Assembly (NCBI GenBank): GCA_937128505.1
Contig: CAKZMM010000189.1
Coordinates: forward strand, 1 to 64,000
Length of the DNA: 64,000 nt
Reading direction: 5' to 3'
Origin: an uncultured Thermogutta sp.
Lineage (GTDB): Bacteria > Planctomycetota > Planctomycetia > Pirellulales > Thermoguttaceae
Numbering within the stretch: position 1 is the first letter of the stretch; the number at the start of each line of letters is the position of its first letter. The notes beneath the pieces were generated by a model that had not been told where the DNA came from, made no database searches, and saw only the letters and a program-made list of their open reading frames with translations. The position numbers and the translations under genes were made by a program. This document shows positions 47,801 through 57,600 of the stretch, piece after piece.

Positions 47801-49472
47801 GGTCCGGCACCGGTGGCCGCCGGAGGCTGTTGACTGGGGCACCTTAGCATATCGCTCGGTTGCCGACGCCGGTATCTCCGAGCAGGGAACATGGTACCGA
47901 CTTGTCAGCTCCCGGTCCGGATACCTGACGATTGAGGCGAAAAGCAAGCAAGGTACGGGGAATTTCGAGATTTCTCTTCACGACAAGGATGGAGGGCTGC
48001 TTGCCCGGGCACGATCCGATGGAGGTTTGGCGCGTGTCGACTATGTGACCACCCGGCAGGAGGAACTCTATTTCCTTGTTCGTGGTAGGTCTGAACCAGT
48101 TCGCTTGGTTGCCGCGAATTTGGTGGCGGTTTCCGGGTCGACCGTAGGAATTGCCGGAACAACAGGCGACGACCGGTTCCGGTTCCGTGTGGGCGAGCAA
48201 TGCGAGCTTACGATCAATGATCTGACGTACCGATTCGATACCGCGGCATTTTCGCGGTATGTGCTGGCGGGTGCAGACGGAACAGATGGACTGGTGCTTG
48301 AGGGCTCGGCTGCTTCAGAGCGGCTGACAGCCTCGGGCTCAACCATTCGTTTCTTGGGGGGGCGTTGGTCGTTTGTGGCAACCGAGGTGGAGAATCTTTT
48401 GGCCCGGTCTCACGGCGGAAACGACGTCGCTTGGGTTTACGATTCCCCCGGTAACGATCGGCTGGTCGCCTCACCGAACAAAGCAGAGTTATGGCATCCG
48501 AATCAATATTTTTGCCTCGAGGGTTTCAAGTCCGTTCATGTTCTGGGGGTCAACTCGGGGCAAGACGAAGCACGACTGACCGACTCACCGGCGAATGATA
48601 TCTTTTTGGCTACCCCCAATTATGCGGTGCTTTACAACCCGAATTTCCAAATCAGAGTTGTGGGCTTTGACAAAGTTGTCGCATCGAGTACTGCCGGCGG
48701 AACGGATAGCGCGTATTTGTACGACGGGGCCGGGGACGATGTATTCCTAGCGACGCCGCAATACGGTGTTCTTTCGGGCGCCGGCTACGAGAATCGTGCG
48801 GTGGGATTCCGATTCGTGGTGGCTTTCGCTTCCACGGGGCAAGACGTGGCTAAGCTGTACGATTCCGCAGGGGCGGACACACTGTATGCGACGCCGACCT
48901 ATGTGGTGTTATCCGGTTCCGGTTTCTACTTGAAAGCAAATCGCTTCCGCCATGTGTCGGCGACTGCAAGCAGCGGCGCGGACTTGGCCAAGCTTTATGA
49001 TTCCAGCGGAGACGACTTTCTTCGCATCACGCCAAGTTACTCTCAACTTTCCGGTGCCGGATACAACGTGGTCGCAAAGGGATTCGGCCGCGTAAGGGCC
49101 TATGCCAGTGCCGGTGGAAACGATGATGCGGTGCTTGTCGGCTCGGATCGCTCGCCCAACATCTTGCGTGCTTCGGGTTCCTGGCTTGCCCTCCAGAACG
49201 CGGATTTGGACAGCCAGCTTAGCGGTTTCCGACGCATTCGGGTCAATGGGGCGAATACCGTCGGTAGCCGAGCCGTGATCTACGACTCCCCTCTGGACGA
49301 CCTCCTTTTTGCAAGCCGTAACGTATCGCGGGTGACCAACCGGCTTTTCAGCCTGTGGATCGAGGACTTTGCCGTGGTGCAAGCACATGCCCGGAATGGC
49401 GGAGAAAACCGCTTGCAACTAGGAGATATCGATTACTTGCTGGAAACTACGGGCAACTGGCGTTTCGTATAA
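44889..49472 (+). CDS. 1527-aa C25-peptidase surface protein
   Basis: A second large exported protein of the same style as the giant. FESLEVRTLFSI (57-68) is a LEPR-XLL-type motif after a basic N-terminus without a hydrophobic signal. A C25 propeptide-like region precedes the peptidase (about 360-723), with His589 in LGHSN and Cys619 in SQGCLSGG. Then comes an SdrD_B-like calcium domain (735-772) that breaks off after NGDGRWNQG, a proprotein-convertase P-domain (about 773-912), and the rest of the SdrD_B domain from Glu913 (EPSVQTDASGYFRF). A pre-peptidase-like stretch follows (about 975-1080), and eight repeats of about 47 residues close the protein (1134-1510). GGGAG lies upstream of the ATG. 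It is presumably an extracellular or surface cysteine protease; the target is unknown. Confidence 0.88.
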   Translation: MPGACSLGQLLHVGEARPQRSSSKGRSFSSGLTAASMRRRCASATFPTRKLLRQPKFESLEVRTLFSITGSTEFLKNLLPWSGGDVAVTGSYAAADYSANPLFEGEAIGPLLSATTTGDARSGPDRIEPFQPIGTQQTAALSFVFPEQPTVQWYGAGAWVTLAGEQTWLSPGEPVVPVRSAAIALPQFSELVGLEVQYRGQGISLAKDIDAFLAPAAVAIGAGPLSDESVSPWQIVSRDSWRDFQTVRYQTHTYRGYQILTLQVFPVSYDEASKGLVYHDEIDLSLTVAHPRGVDLVATQRSNNSLIDYSPPSLAANLGVRGLAKDRALVAAMVANPEILQTYEPVQVLPLAQLPESGRYEYVVVTSAALEPTFAQLVAHKRARGISARVVTTEYIAAHYSGTETGDLADRIRQFITEAYLHWGTQWVLLGGDTEIIPERGVLVQVGSTIDTKLATDLYYACLDGPWNGDADGIWGEPTDGLGGRDIDLAPEVFIGRAPVSTVAEAGHFVRKTILYETTPHPNRLTALWLGERLDSQTEASYSGNIIRDRTVPDGWNLIERYDATGGWAGSQLIQDLNQNPHLINHLGHSNVGYNARLYTADVARLQNSFPYFVYSQGCLSGGFDLRDVAIGEQHVVGATGAFAVIMNSRYGWYVPGNVPGASHFYALEFWDAVFNEGLHHVGLANHDSKIDNLFRVQTTGVYRWIHMETNLLGDPETPLQITSTPSISPWQIAGRVAEDLNRDSQVQPSEPGIGGVPVWLDFNGDGRWNQGSYAVVADHLPTAIPDAAILRSTVELPNWGRVTDLSVSLDLTHNYLNDLEVYLISPAGTRVQLFSRLPAANGRLANVRFDDQSSRPIHLGSPVFEGTYRPGEPLSRFYGESMGGRWVLEIRDVNLMDTGTLTAWTVEVGYAEPSVQTDASGYFRFTGLVTGDYTLRVGPPVGWQVISPASGYYQIGLTESNSGWQGDFSLVRHRWPPEAVDWGTLAYRSVADAGISEQGTWYRLVSSRSGYLTIEAKSKQGTGNFEISLHDKDGGLLARARSDGGLARVDYVTTRQEELYFLVRGRSEPVRLVAANLVAVSGSTVGIAGTTGDDRFRFRVGEQCELTINDLTYRFDTAAFSRYVLAGADGTDGLVLEGSAASERLTASGSTIRFLGGRWSFVATEVENLLARSHGGNDVAWVYDSPGNDRLVASPNKAELWHPNQYFCLEGFKSVHVLGVNSGQDEARLTDSPANDIFLATPNYAVLYNPNFQIRVVGFDKVVASSTAGGTDSAYLYDGAGDDVFLATPQYGVLSGAGYENRAVGFRFVVAFASTGQDVAKLYDSAGADTLYATPTYVVLSGSGFYLKANRFRHVSATASSGADLAKLYDSSGDDFLRITPSYSQLSGAGYNVVAKGFGRVRAYASAGGNDDAVLVGSDRSPNILRASGSWLALQNADLDSQLSGFRRIRVNGANTVGSRAVIYDSPLDDLLFASRNVSRVTNRLFSLWIEDFAVVQAHARNGGENRLQLGDIDYLLETTGNWRFV
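48288..49420 (+). repeat. eight C-terminal ~47-residue repeats
   Basis: Residues 1134-1510 contain eight units with the pattern LYDSxGxDxFxATPxYxVLSG, then xGFxxxxxxFxxVxAxASxGxD. They match the array that ends the 7169-residue protein in length and motif, showing a shared C-terminal module family. Confidence 0.86.
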
Positions 49473-49582
49473 AAGGAGGGATTTTAATCCCTGCAACACG
49501 GAGGCTACTTGCCATCTGCCCTAAGGCCACGTTCGTTTTTCGGGGGTAGCTCATTGCATCAAAAAACTCGATAGCGTTATAG

Positions 49583-49704
49583 CGTTAGAAAGGGTTCCGG
49601 ATCCCCCTAAATCAGACAGGTCTCGAATGCTTAAATCAGAAAGGTTGTGAATCTTTGAATCTCAGAAAGGTCATCAATCCTTAAATCAGAAAGGTCGCGA
49701 ACCC
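49583..49704. repeat. array of five degenerate 24-26-bp tandem repeats
   Basis: Units start at about 49583 (partial), 49607, 49631, 49655 and 49681. They share aaatcagaaaggt followed by a g-rich or c-rich variable stretch and gaatc. Units at 49631 and 49681 are nearly identical over their first 15 bases. There are no unique spacers, so this is not a CRISPR array. Confidence 0.82.
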
Positions 49705-50297
49705 TTCAAGAAAACAGTACCGCAGAGCTAAGCAATCGACGGAGGAACTCAATCCGCGCCGTTTCGGCCCCAGACAGCGATAAGCTGAAAAGGCCGCCGG
49801 CAATCGGATCAATAAGCAGCTTGGTGGGCCACGAACTCAAATTACGTGTCTCAAATTATCTGTGTTTTGTGCATCGATCATCGGTTGGGCCGAAATTGCC
49901 CTGGCAATTTCTGAGCTGATCATCAGGTAGCTCAGACCGCGTAGTTCCCTCCGCGGTAATCCTCGGCTTGTGGTAGGGCAAGTTTCCGACAAAAGCTCTG
50001 CGCGGCTCCCCGGTTTTTCGCGATCTATAACCTGCCTTGGCCTCCGTCTCGCTTGTGGCCGAAGTGTGTGCTTGCGAAGATCGGCCCTTGTTGACCTGCC
50101 CTAATTCAACACAAAAATAAAAGGGCTTTACGGACCGGCATGACTAGTTCATAGAGGCGTTAAGAGGTATTTTACACAGGTGGAAGCAGAGGCACGTGCA
50201 AGGAAGGTTGACCGGTTCGATGAAGCTTCGTTGTTGCTTGCTGCTGCCTCGGTAAAAACTTCTTTGGCAAAGGGCACCTAAAGCAAGCTTTTTAATA

Positions 50298-50336
50298 CTC
50301 GGCGTTTTAATGAACCGAGAGAATCCTGTAATTCTC
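50298..50336 (+). promoter_or_regulatory. two stacked hairpins in the bioB leader
   Basis: ctcgg/ccgag (50298-50302 and 50315-50319) and gagaat/attctc (50319-50324 and 50331-50336) lie 45-80 bp before the bioB ATG and share one base. They could fold in the mRNA leader. No BirA-type operator or known riboswitch was recognised; a regulatory role is inferred only. Confidence 0.25.
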
Positions 50337-50380
50337 CGGTGAAAGTCGCAAGTTGCTCTACCCGTGGAAGGAGACAAAAT

Positions 50381-51523
50381 ATGAATCCGTTGAATATCAA
50401 TCCGTTAAAAACACAGGATACGCATCCCATGGAAATACCGAATTCGCAAGCCTGCAAGGTTAGCGTACCGATTTCGGAACAGGGAGAGCACTGCCTTTAT
50501 GCCAATTTCTGCCTTCCGGCAGGATTGTTTTGGCAACTTGCAGATCGAGTCTTACAGGGGCATCGATTAACTTCAGATGAGGCTGCTACGATTCTCCATT
50601 GCGCCGACGAGAATCTGCCGGAGCTCGTCGCTGCCGCTCATCGCATTCGGCATCAGTTCTTCGGTCGTCGGGTTCAACTGAATGTTTTGATCAACGCAAA
50701 AAGCGGGTACTGTCCCGAAGATTGTTCCTACTGTTCTCAGTCGAGAATCTCTCGGGCAGAAATCAACAAGTACGATCTATTGGACGACGAACATATCTTG
50801 GCCGGCGCGGAATTGGCACACGACCGGCAGGCGAAAACGTATTGCATCGTTCTTTCCGGCCGCAAACCGCGGGAGCGCGACCTGAAAGCCCTCGAGCGCA
50901 TCGTACCGGAAATTCGCCAAAGGTGGGGATTGCAGATCTGCATCTCGGCAGGTTTTTTATCTCCATCCGAAGCGAAACGACTGAAAGACTGCGGTGTGAA
51001 CCGCGTCAACCACAACCTCAATACGAGCGAACGCTTTTACCCGCAAATCTGCACGACTCATCTTTACGAGGATCGCTTAGCCACCTTGCGAGCGGTGCGC
51101 GAGGCTGGTTTGGAGCTTTGCTCGGGAGGAATAATCGGAATGGGGGAAAGCCCTGAGGATGTTGCCACCCTCGCCTTGACCTTGGCAGAATTTCAGCCGG
51201 AAGCGGTTCCGATTAATTTTCTGATCCCTATCCCCGGAACTCCCCTGGAGGCCGACTGGAATCTGAATCCGCGATACTGCCTGAAAGTCCTCTGCCTATT
51301 TCGATTTGCTTTGCCGCGGACGGAGTTGCGAATTGCCGCGGGCCGCGAGCTCCATCTACGCAGCCTTCAGCCGCTGGGGTTGTGGGTAGCTAATTCCATC
51401 TTTGTCGGCGACTACTTGACGACAAAAGGACAGGCTCCGGAGGCGGACTATCAAATGCTGCAGGACCTCGGTCTGGAGCCGGAAATCGACGGTTCGACCG
51501 TTCCAGGTCACGACACCGCGTGA
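50381..51523 (+). CDS. bioB: biotin synthase
   Basis: A 380-residue radical-SAM enzyme that inserts sulfur into dethiobiotin. The [4Fe-4S] motif is CPEDCSYC (Cys111, Cys115, Cys118). AKTYCIVLSGRKP, CISAGFLSPSEAKRLKDCGV, NHNLNT and the end block INFLIPIPGTPLE plus AAGRELHLRSLQPLGL fit BioB, with the Arg that ligates the auxiliary [2Fe-2S] cluster in the AAGRE region. ATG 50381 has AAGGAG seven bases upstream; the GTG at 50339 in the same frame is unlikely. The N-terminal approximately 45 residues are longer than in E. coli BioB. No other bio genes are near. Convergent with truD. Confidence 0.92.
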   Translation: MNPLNINPLKTQDTHPMEIPNSQACKVSVPISEQGEHCLYANFCLPAGLFWQLADRVLQGHRLTSDEAATILHCADENLPELVAAAHRIRHQFFGRRVQLNVLINAKSGYCPEDCSYCSQSRISRAEINKYDLLDDEHILAGAELAHDRQAKTYCIVLSGRKPRERDLKALERIVPEIRQRWGLQICISAGFLSPSEAKRLKDCGVNRVNHNLNTSERFYPQICTTHLYEDRLATLRAVREAGLELCSGGIIGMGESPEDVATLALTLAEFQPEAVPINFLIPIPGTPLEADWNLNPRYCLKVLCLFRFALPRTELRIAAGRELHLRSLQPLGLWVANSIFVGDYLTTKGQAPEADYQMLQDLGLEPEIDGSTVPGHDTA

Positions 51524-51661
51524 GAGCTTCGGGAGCTTTCGCCGGTAGGGATCATGTCCGCCACTTTGCGGCAAAAATTTTCTCCCTCATCGGATGCCTC
51601 ATCGCTAATTCACCGGATGCTTTTCGCGCAAAGCCCCGCTCGGTGCGAGTTTTTTCGGGGA

Positions 51662-52837
51662 TCAACCGCTTTGCTGGATGGCGGCCGCAAGACGCTTGAC
51701 AAGGATGGTAGCATAGGCACCCGGCGGAAGGCGAAAGCGGAGGATGAGCTTCTTGCGGTTTGGATAAAGCTCATCGCGGTGAATGCCGAAGTTCAAATCA
51801 CTCGGCATGAAGATCACCGGTCGCCAGGTGAGAGAAAAAAACGTATCGCGGGGATATCGCAAACGGAGTTGCTGCCTTTGGAGGCCTAGCGGCTGGAGAA
51901 CTTCTGCGATCAGCTCCTCTGTGGCGGCGTCCAAATTATGCAATCGGCTGGAAGGCAGGGGTAACTTCTCCGAGAAAACTTGTTGTCGCGCGGCAGAGTC
52001 TAGATGACGATAAAAAAGCACTTGCTCTTTCGCCAGCCGAATGCTGATCAAGTTCTCCGCTGCCAAACGCCGTTTCAGGAATCGAACCAGCATTCGGTTC
52101 CAGAGGAAACTTTGGAAGGCCGAGAGGTACAGTCGTCTGAGAAGCGGGTCTATTTTTGTGAGGGCACGTTTGAAATCGCGGCTATGCCTCATCAGGAAGC
52201 CAACGACCTGCCGCAATTGAAGGCTTTGCAGGTGTCGGAGGCATGCCTCCCAATTGCCCCAGTTTTCCCGAAGGATGCTCTTCTCTCGCCGCTGGCCGGG
52301 CCGGTCGTGAGGATGCGGGTCCGCAATGGCCAACCACAAGGCGCGTTCGTAATCGCCCCGAATCCACGCTTGGGCCACAAACTCGCCGGATTGTCCCACG
52401 GAGCCAAACCGCTGCTCATCGAAATAGTTTGCGACACCATCCTGCTGAATGACTCGCAAACAACCGACCGCTGCTTGGGCCCCACGATTCGTAAGGTCGC
52501 GAATCGCAATCTTGAAAAGATTGGCCTCGATGTCTTTCGGGCCGAAGGGGCGATCCGTTTGCCCGAGATATTCGAGCCGGATCCCTTTGGTATCCAGCGA
52601 CTCTCTGGGGCCCTGCTCGATAGTCACAAATTGCTGCGTAAGGGCATGTCGGTCCTTAAGGCCGCCGTAGCTGATTCGTTCCGGCGGGATCTTCCACCGG
52701 CGGGCAATGATGCGCAATGCCTCCAGTGTGCCCAAGGAGCGTTTGGTTAGTCGATAAAAGGCAAATGGGCCGTCGCTGGCCACGCGGTTTGTCAACTCGA
52801 CCACTCGAAAATCGCTCGGACGACATTTGATTTTCAT
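51662..52837 (-). CDS. truD: tRNA pseudouridine(13) synthase TruD
   Basis: A 391-residue pseudouridine synthase of the TruD family, which modifies U13 of tRNA-Glu-type tRNAs. The catalytic Asp62 lies in SYGGLKDRHALTQQF. The N-terminal DFRVVELTNRVASDGPFAFY strand, the NLFKIAIRDL segment and NYFDEQRFGSVGQSGEFV are all family landmarks. Length is in the usual range. The ATG is taken at 52837; the ribosome binding site is weak. The gene faces bioB (138 bp between stops). Confidence 0.9.
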   Translation of the reverse strand: MKIKCRPSDFRVVELTNRVASDGPFAFYRLTKRSLGTLEALRIIARRWKIPPERISYGGLKDRHALTQQFVTIEQGPRESLDTKGIRLEYLGQTDRPFGPKDIEANLFKIAIRDLTNRGAQAAVGCLRVIQQDGVANYFDEQRFGSVGQSGEFVAQAWIRGDYERALWLAIADPHPHDRPGQRREKSILRENWGNWEACLRHLQSLQLRQVVGFLMRHSRDFKRALTKIDPLLRRLYLSAFQSFLWNRMLVRFLKRRLAAENLISIRLAKEQVLFYRHLDSAARQQVFSEKLPLPSSRLHNLDAATEELIAEVLQPLGLQRQQLRLRYPRDTFFSLTWRPVIFMPSDLNFGIHRDELYPNRKKLILRFRLPPGAYATILVKRLAAAIQQSG

Positions 52838-53044
52838 GGAGTCTCATGAAATCATAAGGATTATCTTAGCAATGTCGCGGACCATCGCTCCTCTAACCCC
52901 TTATTCCTGTCTGCTGGGTTATCGGGCTTAAATGGGCATATGACGCTTTGCCCTCGCACCCCGATTCGCGAAGGATGCAAAACTTACCGGCTAAGGACTT
53001 GCTAGGTAACTATCGCCCTTGATTGAGTGAGGGGGCTGTGCTTC

Positions 53045-53776
53045 TCACCTTTTGGTCTGGGGGCTATTACGGCCGGCGACCCTCCGAGCAGGTTCTCTTT
53101 TCCGCCCGGAGGATCGCCTTTTTTGCTGAGATGAGCTTGAGGGGCCGAGGGCAGCTTCGGAAACATCGCGAAGGATGACGCGCTTCCGGCCCGCCGGGAG
53201 TAGTGCCTCCGCATATTCGCGGACTTGTTCCGCCGTTTCGAAAAGCATTTCATAAACCCAATCATCTTCATACTCGCAACGGCGTGTGTTGTAGGACCGG
53301 CAAATCATGGGGCGACGCTCGTAGATACCGCATCGGTTGTCCGCCCGTAAGTGTTGGCACGGGGTATACACCAGCAGGTACCAGCTTCCGCGTTCTACAA
53401 ACACGGCAGTTTTTTCGTGGAGAAGGAACCACTCCAAGTAATCAAATTGTCGACGCGAGGTGGGTTTGTCGATCTGCACGGCAAGATAACGGCAGCATTT
53501 GGCCGAGCAAAACATGCAGGGGCTTACGCCCGGGGGGATCTCCTTGCGGCTAGGTTTGTGCGGCAATATCGGTAGAAAATTTTCTGATTGACCGACACTG
53601 CCATCCGAATTTGCCTTCCCGAGACGGTCGGCCGGCAATAACTTTTCGGCTTTCCGCACAGTTATCGGCAAACTATTAGCCGCATTTTGCGATTTTGGGC
53701 GTAGAACGCTTGATGAATGCCCGGCCCCCCTTTTCAGTCTTTTGTCACCGTTTGAAGACATGCTCACGATCCTCAT
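53045..53776 (-). CDS. YkgJ-family cysteine-cluster protein
   Basis: The second half is a YkgJ-type zinc- or iron-binding cluster: CMFCSAKCCRYLAVQID, then YTPCQHLRADNRCGIYERRP and ICRSYNTRRCEYE, giving the typical eight or nine Cys in CxxCxxxCC...C...C...C...C order. The first approximately 90 residues are polar, variable and unassigned, and the tail is Arg/Ser-rich. The molecular role of the family is unknown. ATG 53776 is used; ATG 53761, five codons on, has a better GAGG at its upstream side and is an alternative. Confidence 0.8.
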   Translation of the reverse strand: MRIVSMSSNGDKRLKRGAGHSSSVLRPKSQNAANSLPITVRKAEKLLPADRLGKANSDGSVGQSENFLPILPHKPSRKEIPPGVSPCMFCSAKCCRYLAVQIDKPTSRRQFDYLEWFLLHEKTAVFVERGSWYLLVYTPCQHLRADNRCGIYERRPMICRSYNTRRCEYEDDWVYEMLFETAEQVREYAEALLPAGRKRVILRDVSEAALGPSSSSQQKRRSSGRKREPARRVAGRNSPQTKR

Positions 53777-54641
53777 GAACCCAGAGATACACCGGCTACC
53801 CGGACTATAAGAACACCGGAGAGGCCAGGATAAAAAGGCTTGCCGGTTTTGCTTGGAAATTTTCAGCAGCTACGTGCTGTGTCAGGTTCGCTAATCCGCA
53901 TTGGATAGTTTGAAAGTTAGCCTCCTACCCTAGGTACAAAAAGAATGCGCACGTTTCCTCGGCTCAAATCAAGCGTTTTACCAAAAGCACTTGATATAGC
54001 CTAAGCCTTTTAATTTGTTATCGTTTCTATTGTTCGGGTAAGCTTGGAGCAACTCAAGGTCCTGGGCAACTGACTTAAACGGTTTTTCGCGTGTGTGGTC
54101 GTTGGGTGGCGGGGGGCGTAAGTCGGGGCCAAAGCCAAAAATAAGTGAAAAATACGGAATGGGAGTTTTTGCCGTCCCAGGGAAATTCCCGCCTGGCCGG
54201 GAGCATTCCTGAATAGTAATCGCTGCGTCCCACTGGAGAATGGAAATTCCCGCCAGGCGGGGAGCATTCCGCAACTACGGAAATAGCGATACAAGCGTGA
54301 CAGAAAGGACGCAGATCGGGAAAAAACCTAAGTCAGGGCACAATCGTGTTTGCCCGGCGACCGGAACTCAATGCCAGACAAAGACTTTCGAATCATGCAG
54401 GCCGAACGAATTAACCCATCCCAGTTTCGCGGAACGGCGTTGCCGGGATAAGAGAGCTCCACAAAAGTTGGCCAAGGAGAGCGCCACAGCAGCTATTGCT
54501 CTTCGGATAACCCGCCTCTAGCCTAGATACTGTGTTGCGAATTGTGATTTTTGCTCGTTGCGGTCGACGCGGCCAATACGGAGTCGTTAATCATTCGTGG
54601 GTCCATTCGGTCGAATCTTTTTCAAGCTACGGAGGCGGCCC
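53777..54641. other. divergent gap with a 29-bp repeated palindromic element
   Basis: Upstream space of two divergent genes. Short frames are featureless. The main content is the repeated element at 54181-54270. Confidence 0.5.
54181..54270. repeat. 29-bp element repeated with 61-bp offset
   Basis: Copies at 54181-54209 and 54242-54270 share ggaaattcccgcc and gggagcattcc, with two differing bases between them. Each contains an inverted repeat (cccgcc..ggcggg in the second copy), so the unit may be a small palindromic repeat element of this genome rather than a simple slippage duplicate. Confidence 0.8.
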
Positions 54642-57600
54642 ATGAACAGTCCCACCGGTATCCCGGCCCGTTTATCCCGTTTTCCGAGGGGCGTCGCAGC
54701 TTTGTCGGTAGTCGCCCTGGGCTTGCTTCTGATGGTCACTGTTTGCGGCGGAGATTGGCGGCCAAGTATCCCTCGAACCTCGGGTTTATGGTATGCCTTT
54801 CTCGTCGACGGAAAGCCTCTCGGCAGGCTTCCTTCCCGAACAGATTGCATTTCGGAAAGCCCCGTTGAGGGAGCTCACGAGTGGAATTATGAACGGTGGA
54901 TCCCAACCTTTTGCGCAGAGGACGTGTGCGAATCCGGTGGCGTAAAGCCCGCAACGATAAGCAGCAGACGGTCGGCAGGCAGTCCGGCAAGTAGCCCTGG
55001 GACGACTTCCGGGGATCATCAGAGTTCCGAGGGTTGTGGAGCTTCGTCGTACGTGCGTTTTGTTTCCTATGAAGCCTCAGATAATTTGCCGGAAGCGGGC
55101 GAAAACGCTTTTCCGGAAAAAGCACTCAGTGATGTACGCCGTTTGTTGGGTGGTCGACCGGGGTTGTGTGCCGTTTTGGGAGACGCTCCTGCGACGGGGG
55201 TAAAGGCGGTTTTGAAACTGGCGGAAGAAACTCAAGCCCAGATATTTTTCCAATCCCCGGTCGAAGAAGTTGTCCAAGCGGTCCGCCCGGAGGCCGAGCG
55301 GCGCAACCTGCTTGGAACCCGAGTCTTCGTCGATCGCGGGCCCTACGACCGGATTCATCTGGCGGATAACCTCGCCGATGCCGTCATTGTGCTATCGTCT
55401 GGGCAGACGGCGGGAGCGGTTCCCAGCGAAGACGAACTTCTGCGGGTTATTCGGCCCCATGGATTCGCTTTTCTTGCTTCGCAGTCGCTCACAAAGCCGA
55501 CACCCGAGGGAGTGGATTGGTGGACACATCCTTATCACAGGGCAGATAACAACCCGCTTTCCACGGATAAGTTGGCCCGATGGCCGTACCGGACGCAATT
55601 TCTGGCGGAACCGCTGTTTGTGCCGATGCCGGAGGTTTCGGTGGCGGCCGGGGGAAAAGTCTATCGCGCCTTTGGGCATATTGCTCACAAAGCCAACCAG
55701 AACGCGATGCTCAATACCTTGCTTTGTATCAATGCCTTTAATGGTACCATCTTGTGGCGAAGACCCTTGCGGGAAAACTTCATGATCCACCGCAATAGCA
55801 TGGTGGCCACGCCGGAAGCGCTCTACCTTGCGGATAGCGAATCCTGCAAAAAGCTCGATCCTGAAACCGGCGAGGTGCTCGATGAAATCGTCATTCCCGA
55901 AGGGGTCGCGGATGGAAAAATTTGGAAATGGATGGCGTTGGAGGAGGGCACCTTGTATGCCCTCGTAGGGGGGCCTGAGGTGAATTGCCCCACGCAGCCT
56001 TCGGATACACCGGGTCTAGGTCATTGGCCGTGGGGAATGTGGCCCGGTCATGACTACGCGGACCCAAAAACCAACTTCGCTTTCGGCCGCACGTTCCTGG
56101 CTATCGATCCGACCACGAAGCAGATCCTTTGGCGGCATCACGAGGACGAGTATATCGATGGCCGTGGCGTATGCATGAATAGCCGGCATATTTTCTTCTT
56201 TGTTCCTGAGAAACTGCTTGCCGCTTTGGATCGCACAACGGGACAGGTGGCATGGAGAACCAGCGATCCGGAATTGCTCGGGGTGATCGGGCCAAATGGC
56301 CGCGCCCAACTTTGGGAAACCGGCTATGCCACTTCCGTGTATTTGAAATGCACGGAGGATATGCTGTTTTTCGCTGGTCCGCAGCGGAGTCGGCTCGTGG
56401 TGATCTCGGCCAAGGACGGCAAGCTGCTGTGGCATCGTCAACCGGGGAATTATCAGCTAGTTCTTCACCGCAAGGCGATTTACGCGGTGGGCCCGCAGAC
56501 GGCGGACGAAGGATGTCTGCTGGATTATTTGACCGGCCAAAAAATCGGTCATCTCCACTCGCGGCGTGCTTGTACCCGAGCGACCGGAACGATGGACAGC
56601 ATCTTTTACCGAGCCGCGGAGGGAACAATTCGCGTTGACCTGGCCACGCACACCACACAGCATATCGCCCCGATGCGTCCGCCGTGCCAGGACGGTGTGA
56701 TCGTCTCGGATGGTCACCTTTTCTGGGGCCCCTGGATGTGCGGTTGCCAGTTGTCGTTGTACGGGCATATCTGCTTGGCGCCTGCGGACCCGAGGGAGTC
56801 GACCTCCGGAGCGAATGCTCCGCAGCGAGAGGTCTTTGGAACGCCCGTGGATTCGGGAGCCGGATTTGACGTTCGCCCCGGCGATTGGCCCACCTATTGC
56901 GGCGATAACAGACGTTCGTGCGTGGCAAAGGTAGATATCCCGCAGCAGGTGCAGCCGGCATGGGTCTTTCAGCCGCCCTCGGCCGTTATGCCGACTGCCC
57001 CGGTGATAGCCGGTTCGACGGTGTTCGTCGGGGACCGGGCCGGGGTTCTTCGAGCCCTCGATGCGCACAGCGGTCAATTGCGATGGAAGGCCTACACCGG
57101 TAGCGCTATTTTCTTCCCACCAGGGGTCGAGTCGGGTCGGGTTTTCGTCGGTTCCGCGGATGGCCGCGTCTATGCATTCGAAGCGGCATCGGGGCGAAAA
57201 CTTTGGAGTTACCGTGTGGCACCCGGGCGCCGTTGGATCCCCGTGTATGGAAAATTGATGTCCTCGTGGCCTGTTGCCGGAGGCGTGGTGGTTCAAGACG
57301 GCGTGGTTTACGCGGCAGCAGGCATTACTCATTATGATGGGACGTACGTGGTGGCTTTGGACGCGCGTAGCGGGGAGCCGCGCTGGGTCAACGCTCGGAC
57401 CGGAGTCCTCAGCCAAACCGCGCAAAGTGGGATTAGTCTCCAGGGCGAATTATTCATCGAACAAGGGGAGTTGCGGTTTTTGGGTGGCGGCCTCTATGAG
57501 TTAGCGCGATTTGACCTGGCCACGGGCCAGTGCCTTAACGAGCCCAATCATCGGCCCGGGTCTCAGTACCACACGGCCTTTTACGCCTACTACCCGGATT

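Larger units (their letters stand above)
49473..50380. other. gap before bioB
   Basis: No gene is seen. Right after the stop, agggatt and aatccct (49477-49492) form a short inverted repeat. The 49583-49704 repeat array follows. Two adjacent hairpins (50298-50319 and 50319-50336) stand directly upstream of bioB. Confidence 0.55.

Noticed and set aside
49583-49704. Possible CRISPR array
   Set aside because: Units are adjacent and degenerate without unique spacers of constant length, and no cas genes are present.
52004-52750. 248-codon plus-strand frame opposite truD
   Set aside because: It is antisense to a clear TruD coding region and shows no domain of its own.
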